Positions 26,883 through 35,785 are shown, counted from the stretch's first letter. The stretch: 64,000 bases of DNA from Flavobacteriaceae bacterium (GCA_013214065.1 JABSPK010000011.1:1-64000), one strand, 5' to 3'. The notes: generated by a model from the sequence alone, not told the origin. Program-made: numbers and translations.

Positions 26883-27782
26883 TTATGAATGAATAATTTT
26901 ATGATTGGTCAGGTTCCAGAGGATGGCCCTCCAAAATGCCTTTAAATGCTCGAATTGGCGCTTGACCAAAAAGGTCAAGGTGTTCTTTGGGATCGATACG
27001 AAAGCTTGAAACAGCAAGCTGATGATCAATTGAAACGGTTTGAAATTACGCCGGGCGAAAACGATCCGGTTCCGGGCAATGTAATAGGTCTTCAAGGGGC
27101 TGAATTTTCCTGTAGAAAGGGATTCTTTATGTAGGATATAAGAAGCGGGCTGGTAATAAACCTTATACCCTGCCCTCTTGATCATTTCTGCCCAATCGTG
27201 CTCTTCGTAATACAAAAAGTAGATCTCGGTCATCATGCCGACCTCATCGACCACACGTTTTGGAACCATCATGGCCGCCCCGTGTATGGATTCCGTCTCT
27301 CCAGCTTGATCATACCCCCCCTCGTCTTTTTGATGATAGCCGATCGAGCTATTTCGAATGGTATATTGGTTCATCGGGGTGTAGCCCGCATACTGTATCA
27401 AAGAAGCATCCCAATGGAATTTGATCTTGGGGCTGACCATTCCGATTCCCTGATCTTTCTCCAAGGTTTCCACCAAAGGTTCGATAAATCCCGGGGGTAC
27501 GATGGTATCGTTGTTGATGAACAACAAATAGTCGCCCTTCGCGGCTTTGACCCCGAGGTTGTTGCCCCCGGCAAAACCCAAATTAATTTCGCTTTTGATC
27601 AAATTGACCCTCGGAAATCCCACTTTAATGCGGTCGGGATCGTCATTCGGAGAGGCGTTATCGACGACGATGACCTCTACATTTGGATACGTTAGATCTT
27701 CGAGAGATCTTAACATATCCAAAGTGACCTCCGACTCGTTATAATTGATGGTAATGATCGATACCAATGCTTCTGTATTCAT
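26883..27782 (-). CDS. Glycosyltransferase family 2 (rhamnosyltransferase-like)
   Basis: 299 residues from the ATG at 27782, which overlaps the stop of the upstream polymerase gene (ATGA); the frame is open further upstream, but that part lies inside the upstream gene. GT-A domain with 'VSIITINYNESEVTLDMLRSL', 'VIVVDNASPNDD', 'GFAGGNNLGV', 'LLFINNDTIVPPGF' (DxD position) and 'IHGAAMMVPKRV' followed by 'FLYYEEHDWAEMIKRAGY'. These are the signatures of the WbbL/RfbF-like rhamnosyltransferases, and dTDP-rhamnose is made in this locus. The C-terminal 60 residues are basic and amphipathic and may touch the membrane. Confidence 0.9.
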   Translation of the reverse strand: MNTEALVSIITINYNESEVTLDMLRSLEDLTYPNVEVIVVDNASPNDDPDRIKVGFPRVNLIKSEINLGFAGGNNLGVKAAKGDYLLFINNDTIVPPGFIEPLVETLEKDQGIGMVSPKIKFHWDASLIQYAGYTPMNQYTIRNSSIGYHQKDEGGYDQAGETESIHGAAMMVPKRVVDEVGMMTEIYFLYYEEHDWAEMIKRAGYKVYYQPASYILHKESLSTGKFSPLKTYYIARNRIVFARRNFKPFQLIISLLFQAFVSIPKNTLTFLVKRQFEHLKAFWRAILWNLTNHKIIHS

Positions 27783-29257
27783 GGTGTAGCTGTTTCGTTT
27801 TCCAATAAGATTCCTTTCTTTTTCATTAGTTCCCGGTCCATTTTTGGGGCGATGAACATAAAGACCATACCGGTATACATGAGGATACAGGTCGGAAATT
27901 GACCGAACACCCCATTGCCGTATGAAGCCCCCATAATGCCGAACATGCCGCATACCAAGGCGGCGATTTGACCGCGCAGCCAATCGTCACGTACTTTGAA
28001 CATTACATTGTAAGCGCCCGTAATCAACACGAAGAAGAGGATGAAGAGGTGCAAATACAGTCCAACGATTCCCGTATCGGCCCAAATGGCCACAAACCAA
28101 CTATCGGTCGCGGTATTGGCCAAAAACGTATGGGGCGAGAAACGTTGGCCCCAATTTCCGGTCGAACCGATTCCTCCTCCAAAAGGGCGTGATGCCAAAT
28201 AATTACTTAATTTCCGTTGGTTGGCGAGCCGTACTTGCAAGGAGGCGTCGTTGGGATCGAAGGCCGTTCGCATTCTTCGGATCTGGGCGTTGTTGTTCAT
28301 GATCGTGGTATACTTGAAAAACACGAATACCCCGATACCCATGATCGCACCGGCCACTAAAATCGGAATGTTCTTCCTGAGGATCAAGAACATGATGCCC
28401 CCAGCTGCAGGTACCGCAATGGCTCCACGGGTACCCGAGATCAACATCCCATACAAGCCTGCCAAAGCAACCACAATACAGAAAATGCGGAACTTTTTGC
28501 TCTTGCTAAAAAGGGCCAAGACCCCGAATACTACCCCGGCATGACCTTGCGAGGCACCGAATTGACCGGCGTCTGAATAGAATGAAAAGATGCGTAGCTT
28601 CCCAAAGAGTACATGGGTCAATGACCCCCCGTTGTCCAACCATTTTTGTTCAAAGGGATCGACGCCGAAAAAGAGCTGCTGGCAACCTTTTAGCGTACCC
28701 AGAAAAGACATGAGGCCCCAGATGATGAAGAACAATTTCAGGTCTTTGGGTTTATCGAATAGGATAAACAACAACGGCACGATCATCCATTGGTAGAGTG
28801 CCAGGCCACGCATGGCATAAAACCAGGCTGCGAAACTGACCGCCTCCGGATTGACCGCTTGAAACAAGGCATAGCCGAACCAAACGGATACCAGGATCGT
28901 CAATTGTGATTTGGCCTTGCTCCAGGGTACTTTGATTTTGAAGGCCTTAAAGAAAAGGGCCAAGTACATCAAGAACATCAAGCCATCTATCAACAGACCC
29001 CATGTCATGGGCACATAGCGACCAAGGCCCAATATCAAAAAGTTCAAAACGAAAATGGTCAACAAGCCCAATTTCGGCCGTTGGAACAATACGCCCATAA
29101 AGACGATACCGATCGGTAAAATGACCATGCCGATTCCGGCTATAAGGCCTTTGGTTGCGGTGAGGTGGGCAGTCAAAACCGCGACCGACAACAAAATGGC
29201 GATCGGCAAGGGTTGCTTTAGGTGATCCGTACCATATGTGCGTTCGAAAGGGTTCAC
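27779..29257 (-). CDS. O-antigen ligase/polymerase family protein (Wzy-like)
   Basis: 492 residues with about 12 hydrophobic helices. A long extracytoplasmic loop (about 330-380, 'NNNAQIRRMRTAFDPNDASLQVRLANQRKL...RPFGGGIGSTG') carries the Arg-rich and 'GxGxGs' features of the Wzy_C/O-antigen ligase domain. It probably polymerises repeat units in the periplasm in a Wzx/Wzy pathway. Coupled by 4-base overlaps to the flippase gene upstream and the glycosyltransferase downstream. Ligase (WaaL) function is less likely because an initiating transferase, flippase and co-polymerase flank it. Confidence 0.88.
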   Translation of the reverse strand: MNPFERTYGTDHLKQPLPIAILLSVAVLTAHLTATKGLIAGIGMVILPIGIVFMGVLFQRPKLGLLTIFVLNFLILGLGRYVPMTWGLLIDGLMFLMYLALFFKAFKIKVPWSKAKSQLTILVSVWFGYALFQAVNPEAVSFAAWFYAMRGLALYQWMIVPLLFILFDKPKDLKLFFIIWGLMSFLGTLKGCQQLFFGVDPFEQKWLDNGGSLTHVLFGKLRIFSFYSDAGQFGASQGHAGVVFGVLALFSKSKKFRIFCIVVALAGLYGMLISGTRGAIAVPAAGGIMFLILRKNIPILVAGAIMGIGVFVFFKYTTIMNNNAQIRRMRTAFDPNDASLQVRLANQRKLSNYLASRPFGGGIGSTGNWGQRFSPHTFLANTATDSWFVAIWADTGIVGLYLHLFILFFVLITGAYNVMFKVRDDWLRGQIAALVCGMFGIMGASYGNGVFGQFPTCILMYTGMVFMFIAPKMDRELMKKKGILLENETATP

Positions 29258-30600
29258 GAGCCGATATAGGTTTTGATATTTTTAAAGAAGAACAGGCCTT
29301 CGGGTAAGATCTGCCTCGAACTGATCTGGATTTCCTTGCGTAAAAAATAAAAGCCCAACACGATGCCCAGCAAGGTGAAGAACACGGTACCGATGGCCAC
29401 GGCCACCAAACTTTCGAACACAAAGACGGCAACGATGTCGATAACGATATTCGATAAGGTCATGAAAATGACCTTGTAGAGATTCAATTTGGGGCGGTTG
29501 ATACTGTCCAACAATACCCCGGTAAACCGATCGACCGGCAATAACAAGGTATAGACCGTAAAGACCCTGAATACCAAAGTCAATAGCGGTAAGGATTCAC
29601 GGTATTCATCGCCTCCTAAAAAGAGGATCAGGTATTCGGCAAAAACAAAACACCCAATGGCCACCGGAACGAATAACAGGGTCACGGCCCCAGAGTAGGT
29701 GTAGAATAGTTTTCGTACCCCTTCAAAATCGCCGGCCAAGCTTTTTCTTGACATCCGCGGATACGCGGTCATGGTGAAACTACGCAGGGGAATTCCCAAT
29801 AGGTCGGTCAATTTAAGTGGGATAGCGTACATGGCGATCCCAGCTGACCCCAAAACCGGGCTCAGACCGATGATCAGGGTATCGGCGCTTTTCAGTAGAC
29901 TCGAACCGATCAGGGTGCCCATGGAGAATTTACCGAAGTTGATCAATTCTTTTTCCGTGGTACTTTCCGCATATTTCAAATAGGAAAGCCCGTCCCATTT
30001 CTTGAGTGAACACCAACTACTCGAAATCAAGTTCACGCCCAAATTGACCCAAACGATTTCCAACAAGCCCAATTTGAAGAACAAGCCGTTCGCTACTAAG
30101 AAAACGACGAACAGGCCTACATTCGCCAAACGTACCAACATCATGCGATGGAAATTCTGTTCGGCCTGGAACAAGGCGGAAGCCGTGTTCCATCCTAAAT
30201 TGAACAAGGCCAAAACCGGATACCACCTAAAGAACAACAAGTACCCGTTGTTCATTTCGATACCCAAGCCGTATTGCATACCCGCCACCGACCAACAGAC
30301 CATTACGATCAAGGCCAACAACAACAGGTTGATCTTATAACTCGATCCCAAAAAACGTTTGAACGACTCCTCATCGGCTCCTGCCAATAAGCGTACCACC
30401 GAAGTTCGGGTCAGCCCGAAGCGTAAGCGATCCACAAAAGTGGCCAAGGTGATGAACAGCACCCAGTCACCGAATTGCTCTTTGGGCAATTGGCGCGTCA
30501 ACAACATGAAACTGACCAATCCCAAAAAGGCAATGACCATATTCGTCAACAGGGAGGATACGTTTTTTTCCTTACCGATATTTTTGATTTTCTGCCACAT
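29254..30600 (-). CDS. Polysaccharide flippase (Wzx/MATE-like)
   Basis: 448 residues with about 12-14 helices spread over the whole length. The N-terminal 'NVSSLLTNMVIAFLGLVSFMLLTRQLPKEQFGDWVLFITLATF' is the standard start of Wzx/RfbX oligosaccharide flippases. They move undecaprenyl-linked repeat units across the inner membrane. Starts exactly at the last base of the upstream co-polymerase gene and overlaps the polymerase gene by 4 bases. Confidence 0.92.
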   Translation of the reverse strand: MWQKIKNIGKEKNVSSLLTNMVIAFLGLVSFMLLTRQLPKEQFGDWVLFITLATFVDRLRFGLTRTSVVRLLAGADEESFKRFLGSSYKINLLLLALIVMVCWSVAGMQYGLGIEMNNGYLLFFRWYPVLALFNLGWNTASALFQAEQNFHRMMLVRLANVGLFVVFLVANGLFFKLGLLEIVWVNLGVNLISSSWCSLKKWDGLSYLKYAESTTEKELINFGKFSMGTLIGSSLLKSADTLIIGLSPVLGSAGIAMYAIPLKLTDLLGIPLRSFTMTAYPRMSRKSLAGDFEGVRKLFYTYSGAVTLLFVPVAIGCFVFAEYLILFLGGDEYRESLPLLTLVFRVFTVYTLLLPVDRFTGVLLDSINRPKLNLYKVIFMTLSNIVIDIVAVFVFESLVAVAIGTVFFTLLGIVLGFYFLRKEIQISSRQILPEGLFFFKNIKTYIGS

Positions 30601-32834
30601 TACGCCACGGTCTTTTTGGTGAAGAATCGGAATTGAACGACTTTCTTAATCCAACGCCGGATCAGGGATCGTTTCTTCGGTAGGTCACCTAACACGGTTT
30701 CCATTTCCAACACCTTGACCCCATTGAGTATGATCGTGGGTTCAGGTCCGGTGGTGGCCTCATTGAAAAGTGCCAGGGCATTCTTATCGGCTTCGCTCCA
30801 TGCCCGATTGGCCCGGGTGACCAAGAAGGTATGGTCCATGGTCGAAGCCAGTTTTACCGGAAAGGGGTTCTTGATGATACTCGGAATCTCGAGGATGACG
30901 AAATCAAACCGGTTGAAATCATCGATTTCCTTTTTTACATCAAACTCTTGAACCGATGAGATCTTATAAAGCTGATCACTGACCGGATACAGGATCTTGT
31001 GATAACTATCACTACTTAGCCCAAAGTCGAAAGTGCCATAGGTGATGTGCAAAACCTGATAGTCAAGCTCACATAATTTGGCCACCAAATGGCTGCATAC
31101 ATAGGTCTTACCCTCGCCTTCTTGGGTCGAGAAGAACAGGTTGACTACCGGCTCGTTCGCTTCTTCTTTCTTGAATTGGTTCAAAAGGACGTTGCGTGAT
31201 ATCGCATTGACCGCCTTGTTTTGAAGATAAGCGTAATCGATTTTTTTCTTTTTTGAACTGATGACCGGAAAAATGGACGAAACCGTAAGTCCGATTTTGT
31301 CCTCGGCCCGGGGTGCGGTATTCAAGTTGCCGTCCAAAAACTCCAAGACCAAGATGGTAAAGGCCACCAAGATGAAACCGGCCATACCGGCAACGATGAC
31401 CAACATGATCCGCTTGCTGGGTTTCGGACTGATCGGGAAAAAAGGCCCCTCGATCAGTTTCAAATTCGATTTCAGCTCGACATTCTGCTGTCTCAGTTTC
31501 GCCAAACCCAAACTGTGCAAGAGGCTGAGGTATTCACGCTCAGCGATATCGATCTTCCGTTCGAGCCGTTTCATGGTCGCCCCCAGTGGAGAAAATACCT
31601 GATAGAGTTTTTCAAATTCCAACCGTTTTTGATCCATCACCCGCAATTGGGCCTTGGTGCCCTCAAAGTCTATGGTATTGGTCAACCAATCGGTTAGGAT
31701 ACTGGTTGTGGCCAAACTCTTTTCGTCATAATCCGTAGCGTACAGTTGGTTGACTTGACCTTGCAGATCTGACTTTAAGCCCATCGCTTTCTTGGTCAGA
31801 ACGACCACCTCTTGGGCATTTTTTTCACGGGTAATCGAATCGGTCTCAACCCCAAGCGACTTCATTGCGATTTCGAAGTTCACATCGGCCAAATCGTTTC
31901 GCAATTTCATTATCTGCTCACTGGATAAGCGTTTCATCTCATGGGTGGCGAGTTTTGATTCAAGGGTCTGTAATACCGCCTTGGCCGCATGGTGCTTGAT
32001 GAATACTTTTTGGTATTCGAGTTCGAAATGCTCTTTCTCAGAAGCGATGTGTTTGGTCTGTTCGTAATAGTTGATGATGTTGTGGGTGCGGTTGAAGGCG
32101 AGCAACTCATCTTCGGCTCCCCTGAGGTCACCTGTAGACTCTTGCAATTGCCCTTCAAAATACTTGACCACCGCATCGGATTGGTTCACCTTGATATCGG
32201 CATTCAGTTTGACGAAGACCTCACAAAGGATCAATAGCGTATTTTGGCAAATGGCCGGATCATCGGCCTCGAATTCGATATCTACGAAATCACTACTGAG
32301 AATTCGACGCACCCCAATGCGACCGACGATTTTCTCGATACTGTAATCCGGGTGTTTTAGATTGATCAGCTCATAGATGAAATTCGTATGGTCCGATTCT
32401 TTGAGTTCCTTAAAGTTATCGTATGTGCCCGCTACATCGCCTTTGACCACAAGGGCCTTGACGTCTTCGGGCACCATTTCCATCAAAGCATCGTACTTGG
32501 CCTTTGAAATGACCTTGGTATCAGCGCTATCGAGCGACATATGTTGCGCGAACAATTTCAACGCGACCGTTTCGATGGTCGTTCGGGCTTTGATCAAATT
32601 CAACAAATTATCATAGGCCGTATTGGTAGCCCTAAAGTCAAGTTTGGTATTGTCAAGCTCGATGGTCGAACCCGAGGCTATACCGGTATAGACCCTAGCC
32701 TTTGAATTGAACACCTTGGGTTCGTTCTTGGTCAATTGAAATACCAAAACCGCCAAGATGACGGGTACCAAAACCAAAAGCCCCACATGGCGGAGCAAAA
32801 GGCGGATGAAAAAAAGTAGGTTGAACTTCTTCAT
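30600..32834 (-). CDS. Polysaccharide co-polymerase (Wzz/Wzc-like) with degenerate tyrosine-kinase domain
   Basis: 744 residues. Helix near 12-30, a Wzz-type periplasmic domain with long coiled coil (about 200-460), the second helix with the proline motif 'PFFPISPKPSKRIMLVIVAGMAGFILVAF' (about 465-495), then a cytoplasmic BY-kinase-like domain. A Walker A-like loop 'STQEGEGKT' is present. The Walker A' aspartates (normally 'iDaDlR') read 'ITYGTFDFG', Walker B reads 'FVILEIPSI' instead of 'D.VIiDtPP', and no C-terminal tyrosine cluster exists. It therefore probably sets chain length and assembles the export complex but may not phosphorylate. Lies 1 nt after the outer-membrane factor gene. Confidence 0.88.
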   Translation of the reverse strand: MKKFNLLFFIRLLLRHVGLLVLVPVILAVLVFQLTKNEPKVFNSKARVYTGIASGSTIELDNTKLDFRATNTAYDNLLNLIKARTTIETVALKLFAQHMSLDSADTKVISKAKYDALMEMVPEDVKALVVKGDVAGTYDNFKELKESDHTNFIYELINLKHPDYSIEKIVGRIGVRRILSSDFVDIEFEADDPAICQNTLLILCEVFVKLNADIKVNQSDAVVKYFEGQLQESTGDLRGAEDELLAFNRTHNIINYYEQTKHIASEKEHFELEYQKVFIKHHAAKAVLQTLESKLATHEMKRLSSEQIMKLRNDLADVNFEIAMKSLGVETDSITREKNAQEVVVLTKKAMGLKSDLQGQVNQLYATDYDEKSLATTSILTDWLTNTIDFEGTKAQLRVMDQKRLEFEKLYQVFSPLGATMKRLERKIDIAEREYLSLLHSLGLAKLRQQNVELKSNLKLIEGPFFPISPKPSKRIMLVIVAGMAGFILVAFTILVLEFLDGNLNTAPRAEDKIGLTVSSIFPVISSKKKKIDYAYLQNKAVNAISRNVLLNQFKKEEANEPVVNLFFSTQEGEGKTYVCSHLVAKLCELDYQVLHITYGTFDFGLSSDSYHKILYPVSDQLYKISSVQEFDVKKEIDDFNRFDFVILEIPSIIKNPFPVKLASTMDHTFLVTRANRAWSEADKNALALFNEATTGPEPTIILNGVKVLEMETVLGDLPKKRSLIRRWIKKVVQFRFFTKKTVA

Positions 32835-32835
32835 G

Positions 32836-33576
32836 CTATATTTCGATCTGGATACCGACCGTTCCTTCCAAGGATTTCAAGGCGATCAAGAACTCGGCCC
32901 GTTGTGATTCATACGAACTGATGGCCTGGTTCAACATTTGCTGCAACCGGGTATATTCGATCACATTGATGATGCCGTTCGCGAAATCCTTTTCGGCTCG
33001 GATCGATTGTACTTTATAGGTTTCGACAATGGAGTTCGAAATGAAGAACAGGCGGTGCGCCCGAATGAGGTCATTGTACTGCCTTACGATCAGCTGTTCC
33101 AACTCCCAAATGGCAAACTCTTTGTTGTATTTGGATTTATCGGCCTCGGCTTTGGCATTTTTGATTTCGCGGTTTCTATTGAAAATCGAAGACAAGGGTA
33201 ATTTTATCGAAGCGCCCAGGGTATAGCGGCTCTGTTCGGTTGAAAACAAGGTTTGACTGCCTGGATCACCAGCGATTTGTTGATTGCTCAAATTATCGAA
33301 TATGCCGTAGCCATAAGCAGCTTCGAGATTGATGTTACGCAGCCAAGCCTTTTTGGATAGGGTTACCTGACCGTCCCAATACTCGTAATCAGCATCGAAG
33401 AACTTTAATCTCGGAGAATTGTTTTTGGCAATGGTAATGAGGCTATCCAGTGCTGGAAGCCGTTGCGAAATATCATTGGCTTCCAATCCTTTTTTTACAA
33501 AGTCATTGATGGATTGACCATACGAAAGGTTCGCAATCAGTACAATTGCCCATAGTGCCCCAAATCTTTTCCCCAT
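32836..33576 (-). CDS. Short TolC-like outer membrane factor
   Basis: 246 residues from the ATG at 33576; the open frame reaches further upstream, but only this start gives a signal peptide (KRFGALWAIVLIANLSYGQ) and it lies 2 nt after the preceding stop. The mature part has a helix, a strand pair ('NLEAAYGYGIF', 'RYTLGASIKLPLSSI'), then a long coiled helix ('EADKSKYNKEFAIWELEQL...LIRAHRLFF') and 'VIEYTRLQQMLNQA', as in one repeat of an OEP/TolC protein. Full TolC proteins have two such repeats (over 400 residues), so this is half-size and would need to multimerise differently. It sits where other loci encode Wza, so it may form or gate the export channel. Confidence 0.72.
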   Translation of the reverse strand: MGKRFGALWAIVLIANLSYGQSINDFVKKGLEANDISQRLPALDSLITIAKNNSPRLKFFDADYEYWDGQVTLSKKAWLRNINLEAAYGYGIFDNLSNQQIAGDPGSQTLFSTEQSRYTLGASIKLPLSSIFNRNREIKNAKAEADKSKYNKEFAIWELEQLIVRQYNDLIRAHRLFFISNSIVETYKVQSIRAEKDFANGIINVIEYTRLQQMLNQAISSYESQRAEFLIALKSLEGTVGIQIEI

Positions 33577-33578
33577 TA

Positions 33579-34808
33579 CTACACATTTTCTTTTTGGAAT
33601 ACGGCTTTGAACGTTCGTAGAATGATCCACATATCGATCAAAAAAGCATACTTGCTGTTCGCATATTCGACATACTTGACATCCAGTTGCTTACGCTCCT
33701 CAGGCGACATTTTGGAACTTCGTCCCCTAGCCTCGACTTGCCAAAGTCCGGTTATTCCGGCCGGACCATTGAACCGTTCGGTCCATTCATCGGTGGTCAA
33801 CATTTCGGCCTCATACAAGGGTAAAGGCCGGTTGCCCACGATCGACATATCGCCCTTAAGAACATTGATCAATTGGGGCAATTCGTCAATGCTCAACTTC
33901 CTGATGATCTTACCGACTTTGGTGATCCTAGGGTCGTTGTCGAACTTGACGAAAGCGCTCTTCGCACTTTCCTTTTTCTTCTGGTTATGGAAATTTTCAT
34001 CCACCTCAGTATCGTCACCGATCAACACCGTGCCCTTCTCAAAGGGTTGTTGGGTATTGGTATCCGATTCCTGTGAAGCTTCATCATCATGCACGTATTG
34101 GTTCAAATGTTCGAATTCCTTTAAGCGCTTATCGGCATCAGGATACATGGAACGCAATTTCAAGAAGTTGAAAATGCGGTAGCCCGTACCCACCCGCTTC
34201 GAAATGTAGTAGACCTTTCCTTTCGATTCCAATCGAATGGCAAGGATGACCAACAACAAAAAGGGAGAAGCCAATAGCAGCACCCCTCCTGAAAGGAGGA
34301 TGTCGAAACTGCGTTTCCAAAACCCGATTTTGTATTTCTGGGTTTGGGTGATGGAAGTAGCTATTTCCTGCTTGCGCAAGTTGGATTTCAACTCTTTGAG
34401 AAACCCGATCCGCTCGAGAATGGTATCGAAGCTTATCGGATGGTTGAAGAAATCGTCGAAGCCATTTTCGAGTGCCATGAGTTTATCTTCACGACTGACC
34501 TGTGTACCCAACAATACAAACGGGATTTTTTTTGAGGGATCGAAGGTCTTTTCGATATAGGATTTCAACAACTTCAAATCCTCCTCGCTGTTTAGGTTTT
34601 CACAAAGGATCGCATCGGCCACCTTATGGACGTTGACCCATTTGTTGTTCTCAAAATCGGTATTGTTATGCAACCATTTCAAGGCACTGACCACGTTTTC
34701 GGCCACGCTGACCGAAACGTTTTCAGCTAGGCGGTGAAATTCCTCAGCAAACCTTTGATTGGCACCGATATAGAGAATCGATGTTTGTTGTTGGGTGATT
34801 ACTTCCAT
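33579..34808 (-). CDS. Initiating polyprenyl-phosphate sugar transferase with N-terminal degenerate receiver domain
   Basis: 409 residues. Residues 1-140 look like a receiver domain ('SILYIGANQRFAEEF', 'ADAILCENL', 'KIPFVLLGTQVSREDKLMALENGFDDFFNHPISFDTILERI'), but the acidic pair is absent, the acceptor Asp is replaced in 'ILCEN' and the Lys of 'KP' is His. One helix follows (about 168-190). The bacterial sugar transferase domain comes next: 'KRSFDILLSGG', 'FNFLKLRSMYPDAD', an insertion of about 60 polar residues, then 'DPRITKVGKIIRKLSIDELPQLINVLKGDMSIVGNRPLP' and 'GITGLWQVEARG'. It loads the first sugar phosphate onto undecaprenyl phosphate. The operon's first gene, 5 nt upstream, is a true receiver protein. 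Confidence 0.93.
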   Translation of the reverse strand: MEVITQQQTSILYIGANQRFAEEFHRLAENVSVSVAENVVSALKWLHNNTDFENNKWVNVHKVADAILCENLNSEEDLKLLKSYIEKTFDPSKKIPFVLLGTQVSREDKLMALENGFDDFFNHPISFDTILERIGFLKELKSNLRKQEIATSITQTQKYKIGFWKRSFDILLSGGVLLLASPFLLLVILAIRLESKGKVYYISKRVGTGYRIFNFLKLRSMYPDADKRLKEFEHLNQYVHDDEASQESDTNTQQPFEKGTVLIGDDTEVDENFHNQKKKESAKSAFVKFDNDPRITKVGKIIRKLSIDELPQLINVLKGDMSIVGNRPLPLYEAEMLTTDEWTERFNGPAGITGLWQVEARGRSSKMSPEERKQLDVKYVEYANSKYAFLIDMWIILRTFKAVFQKENV

Positions 34809-34813
34809 GGGAA

Positions 34814-35179
34814 TTAGTGTCGGATTAACAACTTGTCTACGCGGATCAACAGCTCTTCGGGATTAAAGGGTTTCACCATATAATCATCAGCGCCAAGGCT
34901 TAAACATTCAATACGATCGCTGCTGCTGTCACGGCAGCTCAATACGATGATAGGGATGTCTGAGAACAGTCCGGTTTCCTTGACCCTTTTGATCAATTCG
35001 AAGCCGTCCATTTCAGGCATTTCAAGATCGGTAATGACCAGGTCGGGCATGTTGCCTTCTTGTAGCCATGAAAGTGCCGCCAAACCATTTTCGACCGTAG
35101 TCACATTATAGGACTGCCCTAAGAATTGGGCGACCAATTCGCTAAGGGACTGTTTGTCGTCAACAACCAAGATTTTCAT
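34814..35179 (-). CDS. Single-domain (CheY-like) response regulator, first gene of the EPS assembly operon
   Basis: 121 residues, one receiver domain only. Acidic pair at 7-8, phospho-acceptor Asp51 ('VITDLEMPEMDGFELI'), the switch Ser in 'IIVLSCRD' and Lys in 'MVKPFNPEELL' are all present. No output domain, so it must act by protein contact. It is 5 nt upstream of the sugar transferase that carries a receiver-like domain; direct partnership, such as heterodimer formation, is a plausible inference. A promoter-like element (35211-35255) similar to that of the H-NOX operon lies upstream. Confidence 0.93.
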   Translation of the reverse strand: MKILVVDDKQSLSELVAQFLGQSYNVTTVENGLAALSWLQEGNMPDLVITDLEMPEMDGFELIKRVKETGLFSDIPIIVLSCRDSSSDRIECLSLGADDYMVKPFNPEELLIRVDKLLIRH

Positions 35180-35210
35180 AATATTTCTTTTTGTAGTACT
35201 TATTTAAACG

Positions 35211-35255
35211 AAATGTAGGATTTATATTACGTTTATAGAATTCAATGTTGTAAAA
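35211..35255 (-). promoter_or_regulatory. Promoter-like element upstream of the EPS response regulator (shared with H-NOX operon)
   Basis: Minus strand begins TTTTACAACAT and ends ATAAATCCTACATTT, 45 nt in total. The 45 nt before the H-NOX gene (41980-42024) align without gaps, with 9 of 10 bases at the left end and 12 of 15 at the right end identical. It lies 32-76 nt before the start codon, like the ugd and rfbB copies. Confidence 0.5.
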
Positions 35256-35432
35256 GCGGGCCGAACTGTTGCCAGTTCCCCCATGCTGTATGTTCGCTTT
35301 TTGGAGGGAGCATCCTTAAAAGCATCTACCCATACTTCAAAAGAACGGGTGTTATTCAAAAATTTTTGGCCTTTTCGGTAGATTGCGTTCGTGTGTAGGC
35401 CAATGGTAGGAAAGCATCGCTGGATATAACCA

Positions 35433-35461
35433 AAAAAAAGCAGGCGATGCCTGCTTTTTTT
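35433..35461. terminator. Intrinsic terminator after the signalling operon
   Basis: Stem AAAAAAAGCAGGC / GCCTGCTTTTTTT with GAT loop. A-tract and T-tract on the two sides allow termination of minus-strand transcription from the STAS gene (stop at 35483). Confidence 0.85.
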
Positions 35462-35482
35462 GAAAATCCTTATGGTATGCAA

Positions 35483-35785
35483 TTATACCCTATCGGAACT
35501 AAGAATGTAATCGGTATTGGTCATATCCATAACCTGGGCGATATCGTGGTTTTGTCTACCTACGATCGAGACGACCTTATTCCGTTGCGCCCCTTCTTTG
35601 TAGAGCCGTTCGAAAAACAAGGCACCACTCGCATCCATTTCCGTTACACCTTCAAGACTGACGACCATATTATCGTTGGCCTCCAAGACCGTTTCGAAAT
35701 AAATATTCAGTGCGCCGAGGTTCTGTGAGGATACATTGCCCAAGACTTCGAACAAGCCTCTACTCTCTCTAATTTCCAATGCCAT
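35483..35785 (-). CDS. STAS-domain protein (anti-sigma-factor-antagonist-like)
   Basis: 100 residues, one STAS domain. 'EIRESRGLFEVLGNVSSQNLGALNIYFETVL' and 'NMVVSLEGVTEMDASGALFFERLYKEG' match SpoIIAA-like proteins; the phosphorylatable Ser corresponds to Ser53 in 'MDASGA'. Such proteins are switched by an HPK-type kinase and a PP2C phosphatase, but none is encoded nearby. Its input may be elsewhere, or it may have been recruited as a binding module. Last gene of the H-NOX/FIST signalling operon, 32 nt after the LytTR regulator and just before a strong terminator. Confidence 0.85.
   Translation of the reverse strand: MALEIRESRGLFEVLGNVSSQNLGALNIYFETVLEANDNMVVSLEGVTEMDASGALFFERLYKEGAQRNKVVSIVGRQNHDIAQVMDMTNTDYILSSDRV

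Larger units (their letters stand above)
35180..35482. other. Intergenic region between the signalling cluster and the EPS operon
   Basis: Contains the EPS-operon promoter-like element (35211-35255) and the terminator of the signalling operon (35433-35461). A minus-strand open frame spanning the region has no recognisable domain and runs through both elements, so it is not called. Confidence 0.6.

Noticed and set aside
30600-32834. Active bacterial tyrosine kinase
   Set aside because: Walker A' and B aspartates and the tyrosine tail are not visible, so only a kinase-like domain is called.
35222-35482. Minus-strand open frame of 86 codons between the STAS gene and the EPS response regulator
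   Set aside because: It runs through a strong terminator hairpin and the promoter-like element, shows no domain and has no coding character.
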